From Chitinophagaceae bacterium (GTDB lineage Bacteria; Bacteroidota; Bacteroidia; Chitinophagales; Chitinophagaceae): a DNA stretch of 64,000 nt. The stretch's first letter is position 1. Every line of letters begins with the position of its first letter. The stretch lies in NCBI GenBank assembly GCA_016715365.1, contig JADKAM010000002.1, forward strand, positions 241,001-305,000. Direction: 5' to 3'. Made by a program: the position numbers and the translations under genes. Shown here piece by piece: positions 8,863 to 19,261 of this stretch. The notes under the pieces were generated by a model, which did no database searches, had not been told where the DNA came from, and saw only the letters and a list, made by a program, of their open reading frames with translations.

Positions 8863-9402
8863 CTATTGTTTCACCAAAACATTTGATGTGATGATCCTAT
8901 CTGTAATTGTTTGTGTAATTTTTGAAATAGAAGTTTTACTGGTTGAATCTAAAATCAACAGGTGCCAACTCTTTTTCGTATCCTGGAAATCGAATGGAAG
9001 TGTTCGGGACATCCATTTTACCGTATCTTTTATAATTCCATCTTCTGTTACCCTGATATCTACTGTTAAACTGTTACAAACCTTATGTTGGTTTAAAGAC
9101 ATGTAGGTTTTCTGATCATCAAAGTTCAGGGTAGCCCCCGTTCTTTTTATATTTTCTAAATAAGGAATCAATACCCTTCTCATTTCTTCATTTTGTAATT
9201 CTAATGATTCCTCCTTATTAATGGTTTTTATTTTTCTGGAACCAAACGAAGCTCTCAGATTTAGTAATAACTCTTTATCAAATTTGCTGGAAGTACTTAG
9301 GTTAATTGCTGTTGGTAAATAGTTATCCTGAACCAATGAAAACCCTGATATGAAAATCAAGAAAAACAGAATAAAATACCTGAACAGTAATTTAGATTTC
9401 AC
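8863..9402 (-). CDS. Exported protein of unknown function
   Basis: A 179-residue protein that I do not recognise. It has an N-terminal hydrophobic signal (LLFRYFILFFLIFISGFSLV) with positive residues before it, so it is probably periplasmic or membrane-anchored. The remainder is mixed alpha/beta in character with a segment resembling a beta-rich domain (CNSLTVDIRVTEDGIIKDTVKWM). It is single, AT-rich, and flanked by same-strand genes with gaps of about 70-110 bp, so operon membership is uncertain. Confidence 0.6.
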   Translation of the reverse strand: MKSKLLFRYFILFFLIFISGFSLVQDNYLPTAINLSTSSKFDKELLLNLRASFGSRKIKTINKEESLELQNEEMRRVLIPYLENIKRTGATLNFDDQKTYMSLNQHKVCNSLTVDIRVTEDGIIKDTVKWMSRTLPFDFQDTKKSWHLLILDSTSKTSISKITQTITDRIITSNVLVKQ

Positions 9403-9468
9403 TGGTTTCTTTTTTCATTCTAAGTTAATCTAAATTGTAATATGAAATAAAACTCAGAAGAAAATTCA

Positions 9469-10062
9469 TTAAAAATTATAAGTAAGCGATACCGCACCCG
9501 GTCCGGCATTCAGGGTTAGTTTATCGCCCATGCCTTTTAATTGTTTGCCATGCTTCTTGTGTATGGCATACATCACAGCATCATACAGCAATAAAAAACC
9601 GCCCTGCACCATGATGGAATTGCCATAACCTTTAAATTTTTCAGGATTCTTCTGGTTGTCGCTGGTTTTATTCATTAACAGGCCCGAACCCACATAAATC
9701 ACATCCAGCCCTGCATTAATGAGGTAGGTCTTTTCAATTTTACGCTGATGTTTCTGCACAGATTCCATCGTCGGATTATCAATCTTCTCCCTGCCGGCAC
9801 CCCAATAACCTAAGCCTGCAATGGCCAGGTTAATACCACCCCACATCACATTCATCTGGTGAAAAGCACGCATCTCTTTATTACGGGTATTGGTGGCAAT
9901 ACCACTGCCAACAATATTTGCCACCGACCAGCCGGCAAGGCCAATCATGGCATTTTTGCTGTAGCGGACACGCTCTTTTTCAAACTTAGTTAAGTCCAGC
10001 TTTTGAGAGAATGATTGCATTGAACCTGTAACCAGGCATACCAACAGTATTATTTTTTGCAT
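9469..10062 (-). CDS. Conserved Bacteroidota integral membrane protein, function unknown
   Basis: A 197-residue protein with an N-terminal signal (MQKIILLVCLVTGSMQSFSQ) and three or more hydrophobic stretches: MIGLAGWSVANIVGSG near 40-55, MWGGINLAIAGLGYWGAG near 73-90, and a later VQGGFLLLYDAVMYAIH. I recall similar uncharacterised membrane proteins (possibly the DUF6992 group) in this phylum, but could not check it. The C-terminal LTLNAGPGAVSLTYNF looks like an outer-membrane-type terminal strand. No role can be assigned. Confidence 0.65.
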   Translation of the reverse strand: MQKIILLVCLVTGSMQSFSQKLDLTKFEKERVRYSKNAMIGLAGWSVANIVGSGIATNTRNKEMRAFHQMNVMWGGINLAIAGLGYWGAGREKIDNPTMESVQKHQRKIEKTYLINAGLDVIYVGSGLLMNKTSDNQKNPEKFKGYGNSIMVQGGFLLLYDAVMYAIHKKHGKQLKGMGDKLTLNAGPGAVSLTYNF

Positions 10063-10107
10063 ATGTATGTTTTTACAAAATACGTAACAATAAACTGTTG
10101 AGTTTGT

Positions 10108-10231
10108 TTAGGGTTGCAATTTTATTTTTACCGGCTTAAGCCGGTAAGTTAACAGTAATGTACCGCCTTCCGATGTAGTTTGAGATAAAGGTATTTTCCG
10201 GTAAATGGTAGTTTCAAAACTTACATTGTTA
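10108..10231 (-). pseudogene. C-terminal segment of the neighbouring lipoprotein, out of frame
   Basis: Directly after the stop of the 10229-10810 ORF, the next minus-strand frame stays open and reads like protein (NNNVSFETTIYRKIPLSQ then GGTLLLTYRLKPVKIKLQP) with the codon use of its neighbours. Removing one base in the run GCAAAAGAATAAC (near 10232) would join the two frames into one protein of about 233 residues. This is either a real frameshift or a sequencing indel. Confidence 0.5.
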
Positions 10232-10810
10232 TTCTTTTGCCGCTTTAAATCGGACGATGGTATAGTTGAGCTGGTATTTGGCCCTGATTGATTGATAGTG
10301 AAAACTGCTATCCGTATCAATACTGTTTATTTCAATATCATCAGCAATATTTAAACCATTGATATTGTACGAAACAACCAGGTCTTTATTACGATCGGCA
10401 GTTGTTGGCAGGTTTACCAAAGTGAAAGGTGCAAACTCAAAACTGTTTTCAAAATGTTTGCCGTTTATATCGGTAAACTGAATGCTGTGCATGCCCAAAA
10501 AAGCACTGTAATTTTTATTAACTGTGTAAAAAGCCCCGCCATATTTACTGCTGTCTACTTTTAATATTTCTCCATCCAGTTTTACCTGGCTGGGATTATT
10601 TAAAACCAGGGTTGTACCGGCGGCACCGGCAAAGCGGTATTGAAAATTAAGAGCAACCTGCTCATCTCCTTCGGCATAAGAAATATGGTAATCCATATAG
10701 ATCTTATCCTGGTTTACATCCTTGCTTTCGCCTATTTCGCTGCTGTTGCAGGCAAAAAGGCTGGTAATAATAAGCAGCATGGCTGCCAAAACTGGTTTAC
10801 GATAATGCAT
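10229..10810 (-). CDS. Lipoprotein of unknown function, probably frameshifted at its 3' end
   Basis: A 193-residue protein with lipobox SLFACNSS (Cys21), so it is a likely SPII lipoprotein. It contains Ig-like beta-rich sequence (LNFQYRFAGAAGTTLVLNNPSQVKLDGE, then FSLINDING-like turns such as IQFTDINGKHFENSFEFAP). I do not recognise the family. The ORF stops at RFKAAKE, but coding-like sequence continues in the next frame to 10108, so the intact product was probably about 40 residues longer. It is followed by the 197-residue membrane protein on the same strand. Confidence 0.6.
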   Translation of the reverse strand: MHYRKPVLAAMLLIITSLFACNSSEIGESKDVNQDKIYMDYHISYAEGDEQVALNFQYRFAGAAGTTLVLNNPSQVKLDGEILKVDSSKYGGAFYTVNKNYSAFLGMHSIQFTDINGKHFENSFEFAPFTLVNLPTTADRNKDLVVSYNINGLNIADDIEINSIDTDSSFHYQSIRAKYQLNYTIVRFKAAKE

Positions 10811-10897
10811 GTTACAATGGGTTTGTTGTTCATACGCTAAGATGTAAAAAGGTTCGTTAATAATATCACAAACAGTTAAAAACCGGCGCTGGTAGTT

Positions 10898-10966
10898 TGT
10901 CAGTCTGAGCCTGTCGAAGACGGGTTATCATAGCATAGCCGCGGTTTCGACATGCTCAACCTGACA
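10898..10966. repeat. Imperfect inverted repeat with TGAGCCTGTCGAA arms
   Basis: Left arm 10898-10918 and the reverse complement of 10946-10966 agree at 18 of 21 positions (TGTCAGTCTGAGCCTGTCGAA against TGTCAGGTTGAGCATGTCGAA). The motif is a well-known dispersed intergenic repeat type in bacterial genomes. It sits in the 351-bp spacer between the divergent lipoprotein gene and secA; apart from this repeat and the secA promoter I see nothing else there except a 10-codon ORF at 11072-11104. Confidence 0.65.
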
Positions 10967-11025
10967 GCCTTTTTATTCTTACAAACCGGCTGTCAACTAC
11001 TCCAACCGAAACACCAAACATTTAC

Positions 11026-11033
11026 TACCTTTG
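11026..11033 (+). promoter_or_regulatory. Candidate -7 element for secA
   Basis: TACCTTTG matches TAnnTTTG and lies about 130 bp before the secA ATG, leaving a long leader. No convincing TTTG -33 box is seen 20 bp upstream. Confidence 0.45.
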
Positions 11034-11161
11034 TCGCCCGCCTCAAAAAAACGGGGTTAGGCGCTGTCATTATGGCTCAAAAAAGTTTTCTGCACCATAT
11101 TTGACAATAAAAGACTCCTGATTAATCAGAAATTAAAGAATACCCAACAACACTGAATTTT

Positions 11162-14100
11162 ATGATAGGAATGATTTCGAAACTTTTTGGCGGCAATAAA
11201 AGCGAAAAAGACGTAAAAAAAATACGACCGGTGGTTGACCAGATCAACCAGTTTTTTAACCAGTATCAATCGCTGAGCAATGATGAACTGCGTAATAAAA
11301 CCAACGAGTTTAAACAACGCATTGCCGAAGGACTCAATTCTGTAAATACAGAAATTAACAATAAACAAAAAGCTGCTGAGGATTTGCCTGTAGTTAACAT
11401 CAATGAAAAAGATGTTTTATACAAGGAGATTGATGAGCTGAAAAAAGAGAAAGATAAACAACTGGAAGTAGTACTGCAGGAAATTTTGCCCGAAGCTTTT
11501 GCTGTGGTAAAAGAAACAAGCAGGCGTTTTAAAGAAAATGAAACCCTGGAAGTAACAGCCACCGAATTAGACAGGATGCTGGCTGTTAAAAAAGACAGTC
11601 TTACCATTGAAGGCGATAAAGCAATTTATAAAAACAGCTGGACAGCAGGCGGCAGCAAAGTAACCTGGAACATGGTTCACTATGATGTGCAGCTGATTGG
11701 AGGTATGGTTTTGCACAGCGGCAAAATTGCCGAGATGGCTACCGGTGAAGGTAAAACCCTGGTGAGTACATTGCCTGCCTATTTAAATGCATTGAGCGGA
11801 GAAGGCGTTCACATTGTAACCGTGAATGATTACCTGGCACGCAGAGATGGTGAGTGGAACGGTCCCATCTTTGAATTTTTAGGACTGCGTGTTGATTGTA
11901 TAGATAAGCACGAACCCAACAGCGATGCCCGCCGCAATGCCTACAATGCCGATATTATTTATGGTACCAACAACGAATTTGGTTTTGATTACCTGCGTGA
12001 TAATATGGTGCATACACCCAATGAAATGGTACAGCGCAAACATCATTTTGCCATGGTGGATGAGGTGGATAGCGTTTTGATCGATGATGCCCGTACACCT
12101 TTAATTATAAGTGGACCGGTTGGTCACAGCGATAACACACAACAGTTCTTCGACCTGAAACCAAGGATTGAAAAACTGGTAGAGGCACAAAGAAAAGCGG
12201 TTAACCAGTTTTTAATTGAAGCCAAGAAAAAAATAGCCGAAGGCAATGATGATCCTAAAGATGGCGGACTGGCTTTAATGCGTGCCCACCGTGGTTTGCC
12301 AAAGAACAGTGCCTTAATTAAATTTTTAAGTGAGCCCGGTAACCGTGTAAAATTGCAGAAAAGCGAAAACTATTATTTAGCCGATCAGCAAAAAGAAATG
12401 CCCAAGGTTGATGCGGAACTTTTCTTCAACATTGATGAAAAAAACAACCAGGTTGATCTGACCGACCAGGGTATTCAGTTAATTACAAGAAGCGGGGAAG
12501 ACCCTGAATTTTTTATCATACCGGATATTGCTACCAAACTGGCAGAGATTGAAAAAAGCACTTTAAGTTCCGAAGAAAAACTTCAGAATAAAGAAGCGCT
12601 TTTAAATGACTATTCTTTAAAGGCAGACCGTATTCATACTGTACAGCAATTATTAAAAGCCTATACTTTATTTGAGAAGGATGTAGAGTATGTGATTATG
12701 GATGATGCCATTAAAATTGTGGATGAACAAACCGGTCGTATACTGGATGGCCGCCGTTATTCTGATGGTTTGCACCAGGCGATTGAAGCAAAGGAAAATG
12801 TAAAGATCGAAGCATCTACACAAACTTATGCTACGGTTACATTGCAAAACTACTTCCGTATGTATCACAAACTTTGTGGTATGACCGGTACTGCCGAAAC
12901 TGAAGCTGGCGAATTCTGGAGCATTTACAAACTGGATGTGGTGACCATACCTACCAATGTAAATGTGATACGTAAAGATGAACAGGATTTTGTTTTTAAA
13001 ACCAAGCGTGAAAAATATAAAGCGGTAATTGACGAAGTAGAAAAATTACGCAGCCTCGGAAGGCCAAGCCTGATTGGTACTACGGACGTAAAAATAAGTG
13101 AATTGCTGGCCAGGATGCTGGCGCAAAAAAATATTCCGCACAATGTATTGAATGCAAAACAGCATAGTAAGGAAGCACAGGTTGTTGCCGAAGCCGGTTT
13201 GGCTGGTGCAGTAACCATTGCAACCAATATGGCTGGTCGTGGTACCGATATTAAACTTGGCCCCGGCGTTAAAGAAGCCGGTGGTTTGGCCATCATTGGT
13301 ACCGAGCGCCATGAGAGCCGCCGTGTAGACAGGCAGTTGCGTGGACGTGCCGGTCGTCAGGGTGATCCGGGAAGCTCCAGCTTTTTTGTATCGCTGGAAG
13401 ATGACCTGATGCGTATGTTTGGCAGTGAGCGTATTGCCGGCCTGATGGACAGGATGGGTTATAAAGAAGGTGAAGTGATACAGCATAGCATGATCACCAA
13501 ATCAATTGAAAGAGCACAAAAGAAAGTAGAGGAAAATAACTTTGGTATTCGTAAAAGATTACTGGAATATGATGATGTAATGAACAAACAACGTAACGTG
13601 GTTTACAAAAAACGTAACCATGCTTTGTTTGGCGAAAGGCTGGCACTTGACCTGGATAATTCATTTTATTCAGTAGCAAACGGATTGGTTAATTCTTTTA
13701 AAGAAGGAAATGATCATGATGGATTTAAACTGGCAGCTATTGTAAATTTCGGTATCGATAGTTCTATTACAGCCGAAGAACTGGATAAAGGAGATGTCAA
13801 TTCATTAAGCGAACGTTTGTATGAAGAAGCAGTAACACAGTACCGCAAAAAAACCGATACGATGGTGCAGCAAACATTGCCCATCATTAAAAACATCCGT
13901 AAAGAGCAGGGCAACCATATTGAAAATGTGGCGGTACCATTTACAGATGGCAAAAAACAAATTCAGGCATTGGCTAATTTGGATAAATATTTAGCAACAG
14001 AAGGAAGGGAACTGAATGATGCATTGGAACGTAACATCACCCTTGCTTTGATTGATGATGCCTGGAAAGAACATTTACGTGCTATGGATGATTTGCGCCA

Positions 14101-14494
14101 CAGTGTACAAACTGCGGGTTACGAACAGAAAGATCCGTTGGTTATTTATAAGATTGAAGCATTTGGTGCATTTAAGCAGATGGACGACCAGGTGAATAAA
14201 GATATCGTAAGCTTTTTGTGCCATGCACAAATACCGATGGAGCAAACCAATGCCGGGCAGATACGTGAAGGTCGTGAACGCAAAACAGACATGAGCAAGA
14301 TGCGCCAGCGCAAGGAAGAGTTTGCAAATGCAGGTGATGGTCCGCAGCAGTTAAGTGCCGAGAATGATTATATAGATCCTTCAGAACAAATTAAGCAGGA
14401 ACCGATACGTGTGGAGAAAGCGCCGGGAAGAAATGATCTATGTCCTTGTGGTAGCGGGAAGAAGTATAAGCATTGCCATGGTAAGGAAGTTTAA
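11162..14494 (+). CDS. secA: Preprotein translocase ATPase SecA
   Basis: An 1110-residue SecA, the motor that pushes preproteins through SecYEG. Visible landmarks in order are the Walker A segment ATGEGKTLVSTLPAY, TVNDYLARRD, the Walker B/DEAD-like region MVDEVDSVLIDDARTPL, MTGTAETEA, MAGRGTDIKLG, RQLRGRAGRQGDPGSS, and the C-terminal zinc-binding CPCGSGKKYKHCHG. It is longer than the 901-residue E. coli protein; the extra residues are mainly an insertion after the DEAD region, usual for Bacteroidota. Start may be 11162 or 11171 (MISKLFGG). A terminator follows. Gene is single, with a long leader. Confidence 0.98.
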   Translation: MIGMISKLFGGNKSEKDVKKIRPVVDQINQFFNQYQSLSNDELRNKTNEFKQRIAEGLNSVNTEINNKQKAAEDLPVVNINEKDVLYKEIDELKKEKDKQLEVVLQEILPEAFAVVKETSRRFKENETLEVTATELDRMLAVKKDSLTIEGDKAIYKNSWTAGGSKVTWNMVHYDVQLIGGMVLHSGKIAEMATGEGKTLVSTLPAYLNALSGEGVHIVTVNDYLARRDGEWNGPIFEFLGLRVDCIDKHEPNSDARRNAYNADIIYGTNNEFGFDYLRDNMVHTPNEMVQRKHHFAMVDEVDSVLIDDARTPLIISGPVGHSDNTQQFFDLKPRIEKLVEAQRKAVNQFLIEAKKKIAEGNDDPKDGGLALMRAHRGLPKNSALIKFLSEPGNRVKLQKSENYYLADQQKEMPKVDAELFFNIDEKNNQVDLTDQGIQLITRSGEDPEFFIIPDIATKLAEIEKSTLSSEEKLQNKEALLNDYSLKADRIHTVQQLLKAYTLFEKDVEYVIMDDAIKIVDEQTGRILDGRRYSDGLHQAIEAKENVKIEASTQTYATVTLQNYFRMYHKLCGMTGTAETEAGEFWSIYKLDVVTIPTNVNVIRKDEQDFVFKTKREKYKAVIDEVEKLRSLGRPSLIGTTDVKISELLARMLAQKNIPHNVLNAKQHSKEAQVVAEAGLAGAVTIATNMAGRGTDIKLGPGVKEAGGLAIIGTERHESRRVDRQLRGRAGRQGDPGSSSFFVSLEDDLMRMFGSERIAGLMDRMGYKEGEVIQHSMITKSIERAQKKVEENNFGIRKRLLEYDDVMNKQRNVVYKKRNHALFGERLALDLDNSFYSVANGLVNSFKEGNDHDGFKLAAIVNFGIDSSITAEELDKGDVNSLSERLYEEAVTQYRKKTDTMVQQTLPIIKNIRKEQGNHIENVAVPFTDGKKQIQALANLDKYLATEGRELNDALERNITLALIDDAWKEHLRAMDDLRHSVQTAGYEQKDPLVIYKIEAFGAFKQMDDQVNKDIVSFLCHAQIPMEQTNAGQIREGRERKTDMSKMRQRKEEFANAGDGPQQLSAENDYIDPSEQIKQEPIRVEKAPGRNDLCPCGSGKKYKHCHGKEV

Positions 14495-14513
14495 AAATAT
14501 TCTTTAGTAAGAT

Positions 14514-14551
14514 TGAAAACCGCTTCTGTAAAAAGAGGCGGTTTTTTCTTT
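14514..14551 (+). terminator. Rho-independent terminator of secA
   Basis: AACCGCTTCT (14518-14527) pairs with AGAGGCGGTT (14534-14543), followed by TTTTTTC. It lies about 20 bp after the secA stop. Confidence 0.85.
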
Positions 14552-14660
14552 GCACAGGCCTTACTACTCAGGATGCCCCGTCTTTTCTCCGACAAACGGG
14601 AACAAGAAGCCCGCTGTTTATGTATAGCACACGACTTGTAATTTAAAACTATAAAAAAGC

Positions 14661-14667
14661 TATTTTG
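14661..14667 (+). promoter_or_regulatory. Possible -7 element very close to the nhaD start
   Basis: TATTTTG fits the shorter TAnTTTG form of the promoter and ends only 5 bp before the ATG at 14673. If used, the mRNA would have almost no leader. A TTG lies 22 bp upstream. Confidence 0.3.
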
Positions 14668-14672
14668 CATCT

Positions 14673-15950
14673 ATGATTTCAACACTGCTGATAATTGTTT
14701 TTGTTTTAGGCTATGCGGCCATTGCTTTTGAGCATCCGTTAAAACTTAATAAAGCGGCTTCGGCTTTGATTACCGGGGTGATCTGCTGGACGATTTATAT
14801 ACTGCAAAGTGAATCTGCCGAAACAGTAGGAGATGAGTTGCTGCATCATCTTGGCGAAATAGCTTCCATACTTTTCTTTTTATTGGGAGCGATGACGATC
14901 GTTGAATTGATAGATTCTCACAATGGCTTCGACATCATTACAGATAAAATTAAAACTACCAGCAAGTCAAAGCTTTTACTCATCGTTATTTCCATTACTT
15001 TTTTCCTTTCTGCTTTGCTGGATAATTTAACCACGGCTATTGTAATGACATCGCTATGTTCCAAATTATTAAGTGAAAAAGAAGACAGGCTTTGGTTTGT
15101 GGGATTGATCGTAATTGCTGCCAATGCAGGCGGTGCCTGGAGCCCATTGGGAGATGTTACTACAACGATGCTTTGGATCGGCGGACAGATAACAGCCCTG
15201 AATATAATGAAGGAACTGATACTGCCCAGCCTGGCTGCCTGTATTATACCTGCGCTGATCGTTGCTTACCGTTTCAAAGGGCAGCAAATTGTGGCGATGC
15301 AGCAATCGGTTTCTACCCCAAAGGAAAGACGTGACGGGCAGATCATTTTATTTTCAGGAATCGGGTTCCTGGTTTTTGTGCCCATATTTAAAACGGTAAC
15401 TCATTTGCCACCTTTCATGGGCATGTTGCTGGCGCTGGGTTTAATGTGGGTAATAACCACTGTCATTCATAAAAGTAAAGACCATGAAATTGCAGAAAGA
15501 TTTACGGTAGGCCGTGCATTGCAAAAAATAGATTCACCAAGCATCCTGTTTTTCCTGGGGATATTACTGGCTGTTTCATCGCTGCAATCCTTTGGTTTAT
15601 TAAAAGACCTGGCAACATTGCTCAGCAACACTTTTAAAAATGATTTTTTAATTGGTATAGCGCTTGGTTTACTTTCTGCCATTGTTGATAATGTGCCATT
15701 GGTGGCTGCATCGCAGGGGATGTACGATCTCTCAACCTATCCAACAGATCATCATTTCTGGGAATTTTTGGCTTTAACAACCGGTACCGGTGGTAGTGCA
15801 GTTATTATTGGTACAGCAGCCGGTGTTGCAGTAATGGGTATAGAGCAGATTGATTTTATGTGGTATTTGAAAAAGATTGGCTGGCTGGCATTGATGGGGT
15901 TTGCTGCGGGGATTGGGGTGTTTTTGTTGCAGGTTTGGTTGGTGGGTTGA
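14673..15950 (+). CDS. nhaD: NhaD-type Na+/H+ antiporter
   Basis: A 425-residue membrane protein of the NhaD/ArsB ion transporter superfamily, with about a dozen hydrophobic helices from ISTLLIIVFVLGYAAIAFE to GIGVFLLQVWLVG. Characteristic segments are SALLDNLTTAIVMTSL and, in the second half, LLSAIVDNVPLVAASQGMY, an inverted pair of DN-containing motifs as seen in the family, plus ANAGGAWSPLGDVTTTMLW. It probably exchanges cytoplasmic Na+ (or Li+) for protons at the inner membrane. It stands alone after the secA terminator. Confidence 0.9.
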   Translation: MISTLLIIVFVLGYAAIAFEHPLKLNKAASALITGVICWTIYILQSESAETVGDELLHHLGEIASILFFLLGAMTIVELIDSHNGFDIITDKIKTTSKSKLLLIVISITFFLSALLDNLTTAIVMTSLCSKLLSEKEDRLWFVGLIVIAANAGGAWSPLGDVTTTMLWIGGQITALNIMKELILPSLAACIIPALIVAYRFKGQQIVAMQQSVSTPKERRDGQIILFSGIGFLVFVPIFKTVTHLPPFMGMLLALGLMWVITTVIHKSKDHEIAERFTVGRALQKIDSPSILFFLGILLAVSSLQSFGLLKDLATLLSNTFKNDFLIGIALGLLSAIVDNVPLVAASQGMYDLSTYPTDHHFWEFLALTTGTGGSAVIIGTAAGVAVMGIEQIDFMWYLKKIGWLALMGFAAGIGVFLLQVWLVG

Positions 15951-16014
15951 TGAAAATAATTTTTTAATCTGCACGGATTTTTATTTTATCTTTCAACCTT
16001 AAAAAAAGTTAGTT

Positions 16015-16707
16015 ATGAAAAATTTATTTATTTCCGCACTATTTTTAACGGGGCTTGCAGTTGGCCAATGTGCAACTGCTCAAACAGTTGATGATATTGC
16101 CAAACTAAACATGGATGCCATGGGGGGCGCCGAAAAGATTGCTTCCTTAAAAACATTAAAGATGGAAGGCACACTGAACACGCAGGGCGTGGATGTATCG
16201 ATAACCTCTACCACAGCACACCTCAAAGGCATACGTGTTGATATTGAAGTGATGGGTACATCCAATTACCAGGTTGCCAATACAACAGAGGGTTGGGTAT
16301 ACATGCCTGTGATGGGCATGAGCACTGCACAAAAAATGGATGACGATCAGTTTAAAGCAGCCCAAAATCAGATGGACCTGCAGGGATTTTTTTTGAATTA
16401 CAAAGAGAAGGGTACCATAATTGAACTGGCTGGCAAAGATGCCGATGCGTATAAATTAAATATTACTTACAAGAACGGTATAAAAAAGACAGTTTTTATT
16501 GATGTAAAAACAAACAGAATTATAAAGTCACTCGGTAAGACAAAGATTAACGGAGAAGACACCGAAACGGAAACAACGATGAGTGATTACAAACAGAATG
16601 CAGACGGTTATTGGTTTCCATACAGTGTTAGCACTATACAAGGTACTACCATATACGATAAGATATCTACTAATGTAACGGTTGATGAAGGGGTTTTTAA
16701 GAATTGA
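16015..16707 (+). CDS. Exported LolA-like protein of unknown function
   Basis: A 230-residue protein with a signal peptide ending near ATAQ (residue 23). The rest resembles the outer-membrane lipoprotein-sorting LolA/LolB-like fold: an early helix (VDDIAKLNMDAMGGAEKIASLKTLKMEG) followed by repeated beta-strands with phrases such as YKLNITYKNGIKKTVFIDVKTNRI and YWFPYSVSTIQG. Such proteins are common and uncharacterised in Bacteroidota, often annotated as outer-membrane lipoprotein-sorting proteins. It is single, with a strong hairpin after the stop. Actual lipid carriage is only a guess. Confidence 0.65.
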   Translation: MKNLFISALFLTGLAVGQCATAQTVDDIAKLNMDAMGGAEKIASLKTLKMEGTLNTQGVDVSITSTTAHLKGIRVDIEVMGTSNYQVANTTEGWVYMPVMGMSTAQKMDDDQFKAAQNQMDLQGFFLNYKEKGTIIELAGKDADAYKLNITYKNGIKKTVFIDVKTNRIIKSLGKTKINGEDTETETTMSDYKQNADGYWFPYSVSTIQGTTIYDKISTNVTVDEGVFKN

Positions 16708-16717
16708 TAATGTAAAG

Positions 16718-16752
16718 TACAGGTGGGCTTATTCATATAGCCCACCTGGCTT
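16718..16752. terminator. Hairpin between convergent genes, likely bidirectional terminator
   Basis: AGGTGGGCT (16721-16729) pairs perfectly with AGCCCACCT (16739-16747). It lies between the ends of the LolA-like gene (+) and the ALDH-like gene (-). The T-tract is weak on both strands. Confidence 0.6.
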
Positions 16753-16792
16753 TATAAGAACAACACTATACTAATAGCGAAGGGATTTATTA

Positions 16793-17689
16793 TCAATACC
16801 CCGCCTTCGCTCCGCCAATATTCTCAATCGGGTGCCAGGTGGTTTTTATTTCCTGCAGGTCCATAATAAAATAAGGAGATTGGCCGGCTGCAGTTGCCCA
16901 TTTTACTTTATCGTACAGCACAACTCTCTTTACATTCAAAGCAGATTTTTCTTTGATCATTTTTTGTGTGGCAGTATCTGCTTCACAAAAAACAGTTGCA
17001 TTCACATCCATGTGGTCGGCAAAGAAAGTGACAAGCTCTGCTACTTTCCCGGTAAGGATATTTACAACACCGCCCGGTAAGTCGGAGCTGTTAAGCACTT
17101 CGGCAAATGTTACAGCACAAAGTGGTTTAGTTGCCGATGCTAAAACGATGCAGGTATTTCCTCCGGCAATGATGGGTGCAATTACAGAAACCAATCCCAA
17201 CAATGAATCGCCCTGCGGCGCAATAGCAGCCACAACACCGGTTGGTTCCGGCACCGAAAAATTAAAATGCGACGAAGCAACCGGGTTTACAGAACTGAAT
17301 AACTGCTGAAACTTATCGCACCAGCCGCTGTAGTAGATTAAGCGGTCAATACAAAGATTCACTTCGTTTTCAGCCTGGGTTCTTGTTGCATCCTGTTTTA
17401 TTAATTCATCAATGAACTGTGTTTTTCTGCCTTCCAGCATTTCGGCAATGCGATACAAAATTTGTCCACGGTTAAAAGCAGCCCTGCCGCTCCAGCCGCC
17501 AAAAGCATTTCTTGCTGCAACAACGGCATCTCTAAAATCTTTTCTCGATCCAAGGCAAACATTGGCAAGATTTTCTTTTTTGCTGTTTGTGGCTACGTAG
17601 TATCTGCCTGATTCAGTACGGGGAAATTGTCCGCCAATATATATTTTGTAAGTTTTTAAAACTTCCAGTCTTTTTTCTGTTGTTGCCAT
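16793..17689 (-). CDS. Aldehyde dehydrogenase-like protein lacking the catalytic domain
   Basis: A 298-residue protein with the start placed at ATG 17687-17689, 10 bp after the upstream ALDH stop; an in-frame ATG at 17720-17722 would overlap that gene. It aligns with the N-terminal NAD-binding half of ALDHs (KIYIGGQFPRTESGR, AFGGWSGRAAFNRGQILYRIAEML, PEPTGVVAAIAPQG, LPGGVVNILTG), but ends after about 300 residues and has no GQxC nucleophile or FGP motif. It is therefore probably a structural or regulatory partner, not an enzyme. It is the last gene of the phosphorylase-deoC-ALDH operon. The pair recalls the active plus inactive halves of ALDH16. Confidence 0.8.
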   Translation of the reverse strand: MATTEKRLEVLKTYKIYIGGQFPRTESGRYYVATNSKKENLANVCLGSRKDFRDAVVAARNAFGGWSGRAAFNRGQILYRIAEMLEGRKTQFIDELIKQDATRTQAENEVNLCIDRLIYYSGWCDKFQQLFSSVNPVASSHFNFSVPEPTGVVAAIAPQGDSLLGLVSVIAPIIAGGNTCIVLASATKPLCAVTFAEVLNSSDLPGGVVNILTGKVAELVTFFADHMDVNATVFCEADTATQKMIKEKSALNVKRVVLYDKVKWATAAGQSPYFIMDLQEIKTTWHPIENIGGAKAGY

Positions 17690-17699
17690 TTTCTGTTGT

Positions 17700-19178
<1,479 letters not shown>

Positions 19179-19190
19179 TTTTATTTTTTA

Positions 19191-19260
19191 TTCACGCAAA
19201 GCCGCTAAGTTTTTAAGGCGCAAAGATTGCGGCTTTGCTTCTTTGCGCCTTTGCGTGGAA
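19191..19260. repeat. Palindromic ACGCAAAG-family repeat inside the deoC operon
   Basis: The spacer begins TTCACGCAAAGCCGC and ends GCGCCTTTGCGTGGAA, with an inner GGCGCAAAG...GCGGCTTTGC part, so several nested pairings are possible. It shares arms with 1881-1991. It fills nearly all of the deoC-ALDH gap. Confidence 0.7.
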
Positions 19261-19261
19261 A

